Positions 28,001-34,262 of a stretch of 64,000 nt of DNA are shown piece after piece (the stretch's first letter is position 1; each line of letters opens with the position of its first letter). Both the position numbers and the translations under genes were made by a program. The notes under the pieces were generated by a model. The model made no database searches. It was given only the letters and a program-made list of their open reading frames with translations, and was not told where the DNA came from. The stretch covers positions 1 to 64,000 of the forward strand of contig CAVSBW010000009.1 in the NCBI GenBank assembly GCA_963726295.1, in the 5' to 3' direction. The DNA comes from DASSQJ01 sp963726295. Lineage in GTDB: Bacteria; Actinomycetota; Actinomycetes; Actinomycetales; Dermatophilaceae.

Positions 28001-29402
28001 CAACGGCCAACGCCTCGAACCCGCCGAGGTCGAGACCACCCTCACCACCCACCCCGACATCACCCACGCCACCGTCCAGGTCCACCACGACACCCTCACC
28101 GCCTACCTCCTCCCCACCCCCGGCACCACCCCCGACCCCACCAGGATCCGCGAACACCTCGCCGACCGGCTCCCGGTCTACATGATCCCCACCCACTACA
28201 TCACCCTCGACGAACTTCCCCTCACCACCAGCGGAAAGCTCGACCACAACCGCCTCCCCCACCCCACCGACCACACCCCCACCCACCAACCCCCCACCAC
28301 CCCCACCGAACACTGGCTCACCACCACCTGCACCGACCTCCTCGACACCACCACCCCCATCGGGATGCACCACACCTTCTTCGACATCGGCGGCAACTCA
28401 CTCCACGCCACCCGACTCCTCGCCCGCATCCGCGACCACTACGACATCCACCTCCACCTCCGCGACCTCTTCACCCACCCCACCCTCGCCCACCTCGCCA
28501 CCCTCATCGACAACGCCACCCCCACCCACGACCCCACCACCCCCACCCCACCAACCGAGCCGCCGACCGGCAGCCTCGTAACGTTCCGCTCCGAGGGGAG
28601 TCGTCCGCCACTGTTCCTCATCCACCCCGTCGGCGGGTCCGTCGCGGGCTACGCGGAGCTGGCCGTCGCCCTCGGCGAGGACCAGCCCGTGCACGCCATC
28701 GAGGACCCCGCCCTGCACGGGCAGGTGCCGCCGGCCGACCTGGCCGAGCGCGCCGAGGCCTACGCCCGCCTCATCCGCGAGGTCCTACCACACGGTCCGT
28801 ACCTCGTGGGTGGCTGGTCCCTCGGCGGTGTCATCGCCCACGAGACCGCCCGCCTGCTCGGGGGCGACGGCGACGCGGTGACGGTCCTCGCCCTCGACGC
28901 CGCGACCGTCCCCGAGCGCACGGCGGAGCCCGACGACCTCGAGGTCGGCGCCGCCTTCCTCACCGACCTCGCGGGGAGCGCCGCCGTCACCCTGCCCGAC
29001 ATCGACCGCGACACGCTGCACGACCTGGGCCGGCCGGCCCTGGAGAAGCTCGCCCTCGACACCCTCATCGAGGCCGGGGTGGCGCCCGAAGCGCTGCGCG
29101 ACGAGCTGCACACCCGGCTCCTCGCCTTCGAGGGCAACTACCGCGGTGCCTTCCGGCAGCCGACCCGTCGGGGTGAGCACACCGTGGTCCTCATCAGTGC
29201 CGCGGACAACCCAGAGGGCGCCGGTGACCGCGGGTGGCTCGGGCTCACCCCCGACCTGCGCCGTCGCACCACACCCGGCGACCACTACACGATGTGGCGG
29301 GAACCAAACCTCGGCCAGCTCACCACCAACCTCGCCGCCGCGCTCAAGGACGCCACCGTGACACCGCGGCAGCCCGTGACCGCCCCCGAAACCCCCAGGT
29401 AG
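22071..29402 (+). CDS. Two-module NRPS C-A(Ser)-T-C-A(Ser)-T-TE
   Basis: A 2443-residue NRPS with C1 (about 20-450), A1 (about 475-960), T1 (about 990-1065), C2 (about 1112-1540), A2 (about 1566-2050), T2 (about 2080-2155) and TE (about 2165-2430). Both C domains have intact HHIVGDG. Both A domains give the pocket D-V-W-H-F-S-L-I-D-K, matching the known serine code (DVWHFSLVDK type). T sites are IGGNSL. The TE nucleophile is in GWSLGG. Between T1 and C2 lies a highly charged Glu/Arg/Lys linker (about 1072-1105). The two modules are nearly identical DNA repeats. Starting right after the mbtH and thioesterase genes, this is the main, probably terminating, assembly-line protein. Confidence 0.93.
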   Translation: MTQTHRETARTGRLDTILPIPRGEGMPCTLQQEGLWFEHQLNPDSSAYHMGFALRLRGALDVGALRSALSALIVRHEVLRTRFVGQGGLPRQVVDDPAEDFELRVEPVEPAAVEAWAAAQVDEPMDLATGPLLRVRLAGTGPQEYVLVLVLHHIVGDGWSIRLLGEELSRLYTAEVTGGEADLTPLPIQSADHAAWQRSRVDDAEVERQLAFWVENLADLPTIDLPTDRPRPAQPTGEGGFIRRELPVEVGSSAREFARTRRVSFLAVLHAALLCVLNRWTGQEDLPVGSVFSGRNRPEVEPLVGLFVNQVVLRTSVAGEPSFEELVQRCHECIMDAAAHEDTPFNVVVEAVQPERVAGRNPLFQVGFTLQSTGPSFPDLCPERLETTAEVLGTGHSMFDVEIEIDEAVSGRLTMRTEYSSELFDAERVERLVAHFGAALAGGLADPQAPASSIEVMDRAEREHVLTTGNDTTMAYPTTLLHHLVENQARTHPEAVAVLDHDGTTHTYRELDRAANRLAHHLRTHLDPDTCTPVGVSLHRGIGLVTALLACWKAGATYLPLDPDLPRERLHRLHTDATPAAVITTSTIPAPPDSPPRIHLDTETDILDTHPDTAPPNRLTPHDPAYILYTSGSTGTPKGVQVPHHGLTNRIQWMQDAYPIDATDTVLHKTPYTFDVSLWELIWPLTTGARLVIAAPDGHRDPHYLHDLIEHRNITTAHFVPTMLETYLDHLTTHEPTPHDTLRQVFCSGEALTTDTANRLLDTLPHTTLHNLYGPTEASIDVTAWTCHPSTDPTPIGLPIANHRAYVLDRHLRPVPLGVPGHLHIAGTGLAHGYLNQPTTTATTFIADPYTPHPGTRMYATGDLVRRRTDGTLDYLGRTDRQTKLNGQRLEPAEVETTLTTHPDITHATVQVHHDTLTAYLLPTPGTTPDPTRIREHLADRLPVYMIPTHYITLDELPLTTSGKLDHNRLPHPTDHTPTHQPPTTPTEHWLTTTCTDLLDTTTPIGMHHTFFDIGGNSLHATRLLARIRDHYDIHLHLRDLFTHPTLAHLATLIDNATPTHDPTTPTPPTELDSEIAELERRLAERTELERLLAEKRAAKEKRKAARRIEPVPRGEGMPCTLQQEGLWFEHQLNPDSSAYHIAFALRLRGALDVGALRSALSALIVRHEVLRTRFVGQGGLPRQVVDDPAEDFELRVEPVEPAAVEAWAAAQVDEPMDLATGPLLRVRLAGTGPQEYVLVLVLHHIVGDGWSIRLLGEELSRLYTAEVTGGEADLTPLPIQSADHAAWQRSRVDDAEVERQLAFWVENLADLPTIDLPTDRPRPAQPTGAGTGSDHALPEAVGHAAREFARTRRVSFLAVLHAALLCVLNRWTGQEDLPVGSVFSGRNRPEVEPLVGLFVNQVVLRTSVAGEPSFEELVQRCHECIMDATTYQDLPFTSVVEALQPKRVAGRNPLFQVNLTLQPPSASLGGLRLHDVAAEPLSVDFMSSHLDLSLGVTQDADGSLVVGTEYSSELFDAERVERLVAHFGAALAGGLADPQAPASSIEVMDRAEREHVLTTGNDTTMAYPTTLLHHLVENQARTHPEAVAVLDHDGTTHTYRELDRAANRLAHHLRTHLDPDTCTPVGVSLHRGIGLVTALLACWKAGATYLPLDPDLPRERLHRLHTDATPAAVITTSTIPAPPDSPPRIHLDTETDILDTHPDTAPPNRLTPHDPAYILYTSGSTGTPKGVQVPHHGLTNRIQWMQDAYPIDATDTVLHKTPYTFDVSLWELIWPLTTGARLVIAAPDGHRDPHYLHDLIEHRNITTAHFVPTMLETYLDHLTTHEPTPHDTLRQVFCSGEALTTDTANRLLDTLPHTTLHNLYGPTEASIDVTAWTCHPSTDPTPIGLPIANHRAYVLDRHLRPVPLGVPGHLHIAGTGLAHGYLNQPTTTATTFIADPYTPHPGTRMYATGDLVRRRTDGTLDYLGRTDRQTKLNGQRLEPAEVETTLTTHPDITHATVQVHHDTLTAYLLPTPGTTPDPTRIREHLADRLPVYMIPTHYITLDELPLTTSGKLDHNRLPHPTDHTPTHQPPTTPTEHWLTTTCTDLLDTTTPIGMHHTFFDIGGNSLHATRLLARIRDHYDIHLHLRDLFTHPTLAHLATLIDNATPTHDPTTPTPPTEPPTGSLVTFRSEGSRPPLFLIHPVGGSVAGYAELAVALGEDQPVHAIEDPALHGQVPPADLAERAEAYARLIREVLPHGPYLVGGWSLGGVIAHETARLLGGDGDAVTVLALDAATVPERTAEPDDLEVGAAFLTDLAGSAAVTLPDIDRDTLHDLGRPALEKLALDTLIEAGVAPEALRDELHTRLLAFEGNYRGAFRQPTRRGEHTVVLISAADNPEGAGDRGWLGLTPDLRRRTTPGDHYTMWREPNLGQLTTNLAAALKDATVTPRQPVTAPETPR
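22137..25283 (+). repeat. NRPS module repeat, copy 1
   Basis: Copy 1 of a tandem repeat inside the Ser-Ser NRPS gene, offset exactly 3276 bp from copy 2 at every point I checked. From about 23300 to 25283 (end of C, then A and T) the two copies look identical by eye. The C-domain half is a mosaic of identical blocks and short divergent islands near 22220, 22785-22830, 23080-23100 and 23165-23310. The sharp island edges suggest recent duplication followed by local recombination or replacement. Confidence 0.9.
25413..28559 (+). repeat. NRPS module repeat, copy 2
   Basis: Copy 2 of the 3276-bp-spaced repeat. It encodes C2-A2-T2 and ends at the junction with the thioesterase domain. Compared with copy 1 it differs mainly in the C domain: IAF versus MGF near the start of C, a different stretch at about 26056-26105, and the 26356-26590 region of the acceptor lobe. 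Such repeats may be collapsed in short-read assemblies. Confidence 0.9.
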
Positions 29403-29411
29403 GAGATCACG

Positions 29412-32012
29412 GTGGGACACACCGACGTCGACGACATCTACGAGCTCTCGCCGCTGCAGCGGGGGATGCTCCTCCACACGGTGCACGACGGCTCGGCCGA
29501 CATGTACCTCGGTCAGCACGTCTACGTCATCGATGGCCCCCTGGACGCGGACCTGCTGGTCCGCGCCTGGCGGCAGGTCTTCGAGTCCCACCCCGCGCTG
29601 CGCACGTCCTTCCACTGGGAGGGGCTCGACAAGCCCCTGCAGGTGGTCCACCGCGAGGTCACCCCTCCGTCGCGGACAGAGGATTGGTCCGGCGTGCCCG
29701 AGGACGAACAGCAGGAACGGCTCGACCGCCTCCTCGCCGAGGACCGGGCGACCGGGTTCGACCTCACCGCGCCGCCCCTCCAGCGCCTCTACCTCGTGCG
29801 GCTGAGGCCCGAGCGGCACGCCCTCGCCTGGACGCACCACCACCTGCTGCTCGACGGCTGGTCGGTCCCAGTGTTCATGAACGAGGTGATGGCCCACTAC
29901 CAGGGGATCGTCACCGGTGGCCCGCGGCCGGCGCCGGCGCCGGCCTTCCGCGAGTACATCGCCTGGCTCGACCAGCAGGACATGGACGCCGCCCGCCGGT
30001 TCTGGTCCGAGACGTTGGGCGGGGTGTCGCCGCATCCGCTGCCGGGGTTGCGCGCGCTCGACCCCCGACACGCCACCGGGGAGCCCGGACGACGGTCGGT
30101 GGACATCGCGGGCCGGCTCGAGGACGGCCTGCGCGCGGCCGCGGCCCGCCACCGGGTCACGGTGGGTACCGTCCTCCACGGCGCCTGGGCCGCCGTCCTC
30201 AGCCGCCTCACCCACTCGTCAGACGTCCTCTTCGGCTGCGTCAGCTCGGGCCGCCCCGCCGACCTCCCGGATGTCGACCGAATGATCGGCATGTTCGTCA
30301 ACACCCTTCCCGTCGCGGTGGACGTCCCCGGCGACGGCGACCTGGGCGAGTGGCTGCGTGACGTCCAGGCACGAGCCGCCGCGGCCCGCGAGTACGAGTT
30401 CAGCCCGCTCTCGGACGTCAAGCGATGGGCGGGCGTCCCGGGCCGGCAGCTGTTCGACAGCCTGGTCGTGTTCGCCAACTACTCCTTCGGGGTCGGCGAG
30501 GAGAGCGCCGTCGCCGGACAGCTCTCGGTCCGCTCCCAACGCACCTTCGACAAGGTGAGCGTCCCGCTGGCGCTCATCGTCAACCCGGCGCCGGTCTCGG
30601 AGCTGGAGTTGCTGTGGCACGAGGACCGCTTCGACGCCCACGTCGTCGACGACGTCCTTGCGCTCCTCCTCGCAGTACTCGGAACCCTCCCGGACGCGGA
30701 CCGCACGTCGGCGCTGCTCGCTGCCGGCGACGCGCACACCGAGGCATCGTGCGCCTCCGCCCCCGCGCCCACCGGGGCCCCGCTCCCGGCGGCCCCCGTG
30801 CCGGCCGACGGCCGGGGCCGGACCTCGGCCCCGGTCCCGCCCGCGACCCCCGAGGAGGAGCACATCGCGTCAGCCTGGCGCGAGACGCTCGGCCTCGAGG
30901 AGCTCGATGTCACGGCGAACTTCTTCGACCTCGGCGGAGACTCCTTCACCGCCGTCCGCGCGGTCGGGCGCATCGAGGGGGCGACGGTCGCCATGCTCGC
31001 CCTCCACCCGACGGTCCGCGACCTCGCCGCGGCCCTCGCGGCCGTCGGGCCCGACGAGGAGGACCGGGAGCTCGACGCCGAGATCGCCGAGCTGGAGCGC
31101 CGGCTCGCTGAGACCGGTGGCCCCGTCGGCACGCCCGCTGCGGACACCTCCGTGGAGACGCGCCTCGGCGCGACGGCGGCGCCGTCGGAGGACCGTTCCC
31201 TCCAGGAGCAGCTGACCGCGTACTACGAAGGGCCCGGACGAGAGCAGACCCTCGAGCAGGAGAGCTCGGGTCACGGGGCGCTGGAGTTCGAGCGCACCAA
31301 GGAGATCGTGCTGCGGCACCTGCCACCGGCTCCGGCCGTCGTCGCCGACATCGGCGGGGGGCCCGGGCGGTTCGCGCTGTGGCTGGCGGAGCTCGGGTAC
31401 GAGGTCCTTCACCGCGAGATCGTGCCGTCCTTCGTCGACGAGGTGAACCGCGCTGCGCAGGACAAGGGGCTCGCGGTCGAGTCGGCCGTCGGTGACGCCC
31501 GGTGGCTCGACCTCGACGACGAGAGCGTCGATGCAGTCCTGCTGTTGGGGCCGCTCTACTACCTGCCCTCCGAGGAGGACCGGCTCGCCGTGCTGCGCGA
31601 GGCGCGGCGCGTCGTCCGCCCCGGGGGCCCGGTGTACGGGGCCGGCATCTCCCGCTGGGCCAGCCGCATGGACGGCATGCTGCGCGAGCGCATGTACGAG
31701 CGGGGACCCCAGATGCTCGAGCTCATCGCCGCGGTCGAGCAGACCGGCGTCCTGCCCTCCGCAGCCGCAGGCGGCTACACCGCCTTCACCCACCTCCCGC
31801 GCCAGCTGGCCACCGAGCTCGAGGCGGCAGAGCTCGAGGTCACCGACCTCGTGAGCGTCGAGGGGGCGGCGTTCCTCGTCGACGACCTCAGCGAGCGGAT
31901 GGCCGACCCCCGCGCCCGCGAGGCCGTGCTCGCCGGCGCCCGCGCCCAAGAGCGGGTCCCGGAGCTGCTCGGTCTCGGTCCGCACCTGGTGGCGACCGGC
32001 GTCCGGCGATGA
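29412..32012 (+). CDS. NRPS C-T-methyltransferase lacking an A domain
   Basis: An 866-residue protein from GTG 29412, with AGGAG 6 bp upstream. Domains are C (about 1-440; intact HHLLLDG at 143-149, N-terminus of the type that follows epimerised or trans-loaded donors), T (about 490-560, LGGDSFT) and a class I SAM methyltransferase (about 590-866, motif I VADIGGGPGRF). No adenylation domain is present, so the carrier must be loaded by another protein. SyrE of syringomycin has a comparable A-less module charged with 4-chlorothreonine by SyrC. SyrC-like shuttles occur at 50243 and 54642. The methyltransferase could act on the tethered residue. Confidence 0.85.
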   Translation: MGHTDVDDIYELSPLQRGMLLHTVHDGSADMYLGQHVYVIDGPLDADLLVRAWRQVFESHPALRTSFHWEGLDKPLQVVHREVTPPSRTEDWSGVPEDEQQERLDRLLAEDRATGFDLTAPPLQRLYLVRLRPERHALAWTHHHLLLDGWSVPVFMNEVMAHYQGIVTGGPRPAPAPAFREYIAWLDQQDMDAARRFWSETLGGVSPHPLPGLRALDPRHATGEPGRRSVDIAGRLEDGLRAAAARHRVTVGTVLHGAWAAVLSRLTHSSDVLFGCVSSGRPADLPDVDRMIGMFVNTLPVAVDVPGDGDLGEWLRDVQARAAAAREYEFSPLSDVKRWAGVPGRQLFDSLVVFANYSFGVGEESAVAGQLSVRSQRTFDKVSVPLALIVNPAPVSELELLWHEDRFDAHVVDDVLALLLAVLGTLPDADRTSALLAAGDAHTEASCASAPAPTGAPLPAAPVPADGRGRTSAPVPPATPEEEHIASAWRETLGLEELDVTANFFDLGGDSFTAVRAVGRIEGATVAMLALHPTVRDLAAALAAVGPDEEDRELDAEIAELERRLAETGGPVGTPAADTSVETRLGATAAPSEDRSLQEQLTAYYEGPGREQTLEQESSGHGALEFERTKEIVLRHLPPAPAVVADIGGGPGRFALWLAELGYEVLHREIVPSFVDEVNRAAQDKGLAVESAVGDARWLDLDDESVDAVLLLGPLYYLPSEEDRLAVLREARRVVRPGGPVYGAGISRWASRMDGMLRERMYERGPQMLELIAAVEQTGVLPSAAAGGYTAFTHLPRQLATELEAAELEVTDLVSVEGAAFLVDDLSERMADPRAREAVLAGARAQERVPELLGLGPHLVATGVRR

Positions 32013-32067
32013 CGGCCCACGGGACGTGGTCGCGGCGAACCCGGACCGGACGGGACGGGACGGACTG

Positions 32068-32853
32068 ATGACGACCAGCCCCGGCGTCAGGGATGCCCAG
32101 CGGGTCCGGCTCCCGGACGGCACGTCCTGGCACTGCCCGTCGAGGAACGACGCGCTGATGATCTGGCGAGAGATCTTCGACGACAGGTGCTACGGCGACG
32201 CCGTCCGCGGCGTCGCCCGCGGCGAGACCGTCCTGGACGTCGGCGCGCACTGCGGCCTCGCGTCCCTCTACGTATCCCGCGCCGTTCCGGACGCGCGCAT
32301 CCTCGCCTTCGAGCCGGCGCAGGTGCTCCACCGGTGCCTGACGCGCAACCTGCGCGACCACGTGCCCGGGGCGACGGCGTACCGGCGCGCGGTCGGCCGT
32401 ACGGAGGGGCCGGTCCGCTTCACCTACTACCCGAAGGCACCCTGCCAGTCCGGGATGTACGCCCACGCGGAGCGGGACCGCGACGCCACCCGCCACTACC
32501 TCGAGAACAACGAAGTCGTCGGCGAGGCCGCCGAGTACCTCCTCGACGGTCTCCACGAACCACGGGTCGAGCACGTCTACGTGACGACGCTGTCGGCGGC
32601 GCTCGCGGCGTACGGAGTGGGTGAGGTCGCCCTCCTCAAGGTCGACGTGGAACGGGCAGAGCTCGACGTCCTCGAGGGTATCGAGGACACGGACTGGCCA
32701 CGGATCCGCACCGTGGTCGCCGAGGTGCACGAGGACGAAGGACACCTCGACCGCAGCCTCGCGCTGTTCGGTGCTCACGGGTACTCGACGGAGGTCGACC
32801 AGGCCTCGTGGCTCGCCGGCTCCGGCCTCCACACCGTGACGGCGCGCCGATGA
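32068..32853 (+). CDS. FkbM-family methyltransferase
   Basis: A 261-residue SAM-dependent methyltransferase, starting at the ATG at 32068. Motif I reads VLDVGAHCGLASLYVSR (about residues 50-66), followed by ILAFEPAQVLHRCL. The FkbM-type C-terminal segment LLKVDVERAELDVLEG is present near residue 190. FkbM proteins usually O-methylate hydroxyl groups on natural products or sugars. It lies 55 bp after the C-T-MT gene and overlaps the exporter gene by 4 bp, so it probably tailors the peptide. The acceptor is unknown. Confidence 0.85.
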   Translation: MTTSPGVRDAQRVRLPDGTSWHCPSRNDALMIWREIFDDRCYGDAVRGVARGETVLDVGAHCGLASLYVSRAVPDARILAFEPAQVLHRCLTRNLRDHVPGATAYRRAVGRTEGPVRFTYYPKAPCQSGMYAHAERDRDATRHYLENNEVVGEAAEYLLDGLHEPRVEHVYVTTLSAALAAYGVGEVALLKVDVERAELDVLEGIEDTDWPRIRTVVAEVHEDEGHLDRSLALFGAHGYSTEVDQASWLAGSGLHTVTARR

Positions 32854-34262
32854 GGGACCTACGGGCGTCCGCCCCCACCGGGTTCCGCGCGTTCGGAGTC
32901 CTGTGGGTGGGCCAGCTCGCCTCCCTGACGGGCTCGGGGCTGACCGGCTTCGCCCTCGGCGTGCACGCCTACCGGCTCACCGGGTCGGTGACGACCCTCA
33001 GCCTCGTATACGCCCTCGCCTTCGTCCCGTTCGTGCTCGCGGCCCCCTTCGCCGGTGCTGTCATCGACCGGTGGGGGCCGCGACGGGCCATGACGGTCGG
33101 CACGGGAGGGGCGGCCGTGGTGATGCTCCTCTTCGCGGTGGTTCTCACCACCGGGGCCTTCGCCCTCTGGCAGGTCTACGTGCTCGTCTCCTGCCTCGCC
33201 CTGGCCCAGTCGCTGGAGACCCCGGCGCTCGAGACGGCCGTGCCGGCCCTCGTGCCGAAGCGGCAGATCGGTCGGGCCAACGGCCTGCTCATGCTGGCCG
33301 TCGCGGCCAGCCGGCTGCTCGCGCCGGTGGTCGCGGGGCTCCTGCTCGTGGCGATCGAGCTGCCGGGCATCGTCCTCGTCGACTGTGCCTCCTACGTGCT
33401 CGCCCTGCTGGGTCTGGCCGTCGTCCGGATCCCGCGCCCCGCCGGCCCGCCCGGGGCCGAGCGGCCGAGGGGTCCGGCAGGCCTGGCCCGTAACCTGCGC
33501 ACGGCATGGCGGTTCGTCGCCGGACGGCACGGGCTCGTCGTCCTCCTCGCCTTCTCGGCCGTCGTCAACTTCTGCGGCGGCGTGGTCCAGCTGATGATCA
33601 CACCCCTCGTCCTGGCCTTCGGGTCGGCGGTGACCCTCGGCACGGTGTTGTCGTCCGCTGGCATCGGTATGGTCGCGGCCGGCCTCGGCATGAGCGCATG
33701 GGGCGGGCCGCGGCGCCGGGTGGCCGCCGTCCTCGGCTTCGCAGTCCTCATGGGCGCCGCCATGGTGGCCGGCAGCCTGCGCCCCGACCCCGTCCTCATC
33801 GGCGCGGCGGCGTTCGTGGTCCTCGGCAGCTCGGCGGTCGTCATGGCCTGCAACCAGGCGATCTGGCAGGTCAAGGTCGCCCCCGAGCTGCGCGGCAGGG
33901 TCATCGCGCTGCTCACGATGACCTTCTCGGCCCCGCCGCTGGTCGCCTACGCGGTGGCCGGCCCGGCTGCCGATCACGTCTTCGTCCCGCTCGTGGGTCG
34001 CAATGACGTCACGAACCCGGTGCTGCGGGTCCTCGTGGGCACCGGACCGGGCAGGGGCTACGCGTTGGTCGTGATGGTCATGGGCGCGGCCATCGTCCTG
34101 TGCGTCCTCGCCGCCGCGCTCTCCCCCAGGCTCCGGCACCTCGACACCGAGATGCCCGACATGATCACCGACCCCGGCGCCGACGACGGCGTCGACGACG
34201 AGCCGGAGGTGCACGCCTGGCGGGTCCCGGCGACCGCCCCGGCGGAACGGGTGCCCTCATGA
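32850..34262 (+). CDS. MFS exporter
   Basis: A 470-residue major facilitator superfamily protein with about 11-12 hydrophobic segments. It has the MFS loop motif DRWGPRRAMT after the second helix and a similar GPRRR sequence mid-protein. Its C-terminal 45 residues are acidic and cytoplasmic. It resembles enterobactin exporter-type (EntS-like) transporters often found in NRPS clusters. It overlaps the FkbM gene and the A-T gene by 4 bp each. The likely role is export of, or self-resistance to, the product. Confidence 0.85.
   Translation: MRDLRASAPTGFRAFGVLWVGQLASLTGSGLTGFALGVHAYRLTGSVTTLSLVYALAFVPFVLAAPFAGAVIDRWGPRRAMTVGTGGAAVVMLLFAVVLTTGAFALWQVYVLVSCLALAQSLETPALETAVPALVPKRQIGRANGLLMLAVAASRLLAPVVAGLLLVAIELPGIVLVDCASYVLALLGLAVVRIPRPAGPPGAERPRGPAGLARNLRTAWRFVAGRHGLVVLLAFSAVVNFCGGVVQLMITPLVLAFGSAVTLGTVLSSAGIGMVAAGLGMSAWGGPRRRVAAVLGFAVLMGAAMVAGSLRPDPVLIGAAAFVVLGSSAVVMACNQAIWQVKVAPELRGRVIALLTMTFSAPPLVAYAVAGPAADHVFVPLVGRNDVTNPVLRVLVGTGPGRGYALVVMVMGAAIVLCVLAAALSPRLRHLDTEMPDMITDPGADDGVDDEPEVHAWRVPATAPAERVPS

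Noticed and set aside
22977..28373. Long leftward open frames (to 706 and 633 codons) opposite the serine NRPS
   Set aside because: Gly/Val-rich translations that are simply the antisense of C-rich A-T coding DNA; they occur twice because the modules are duplicated, and they lack ribosome binding sites or domain motifs.
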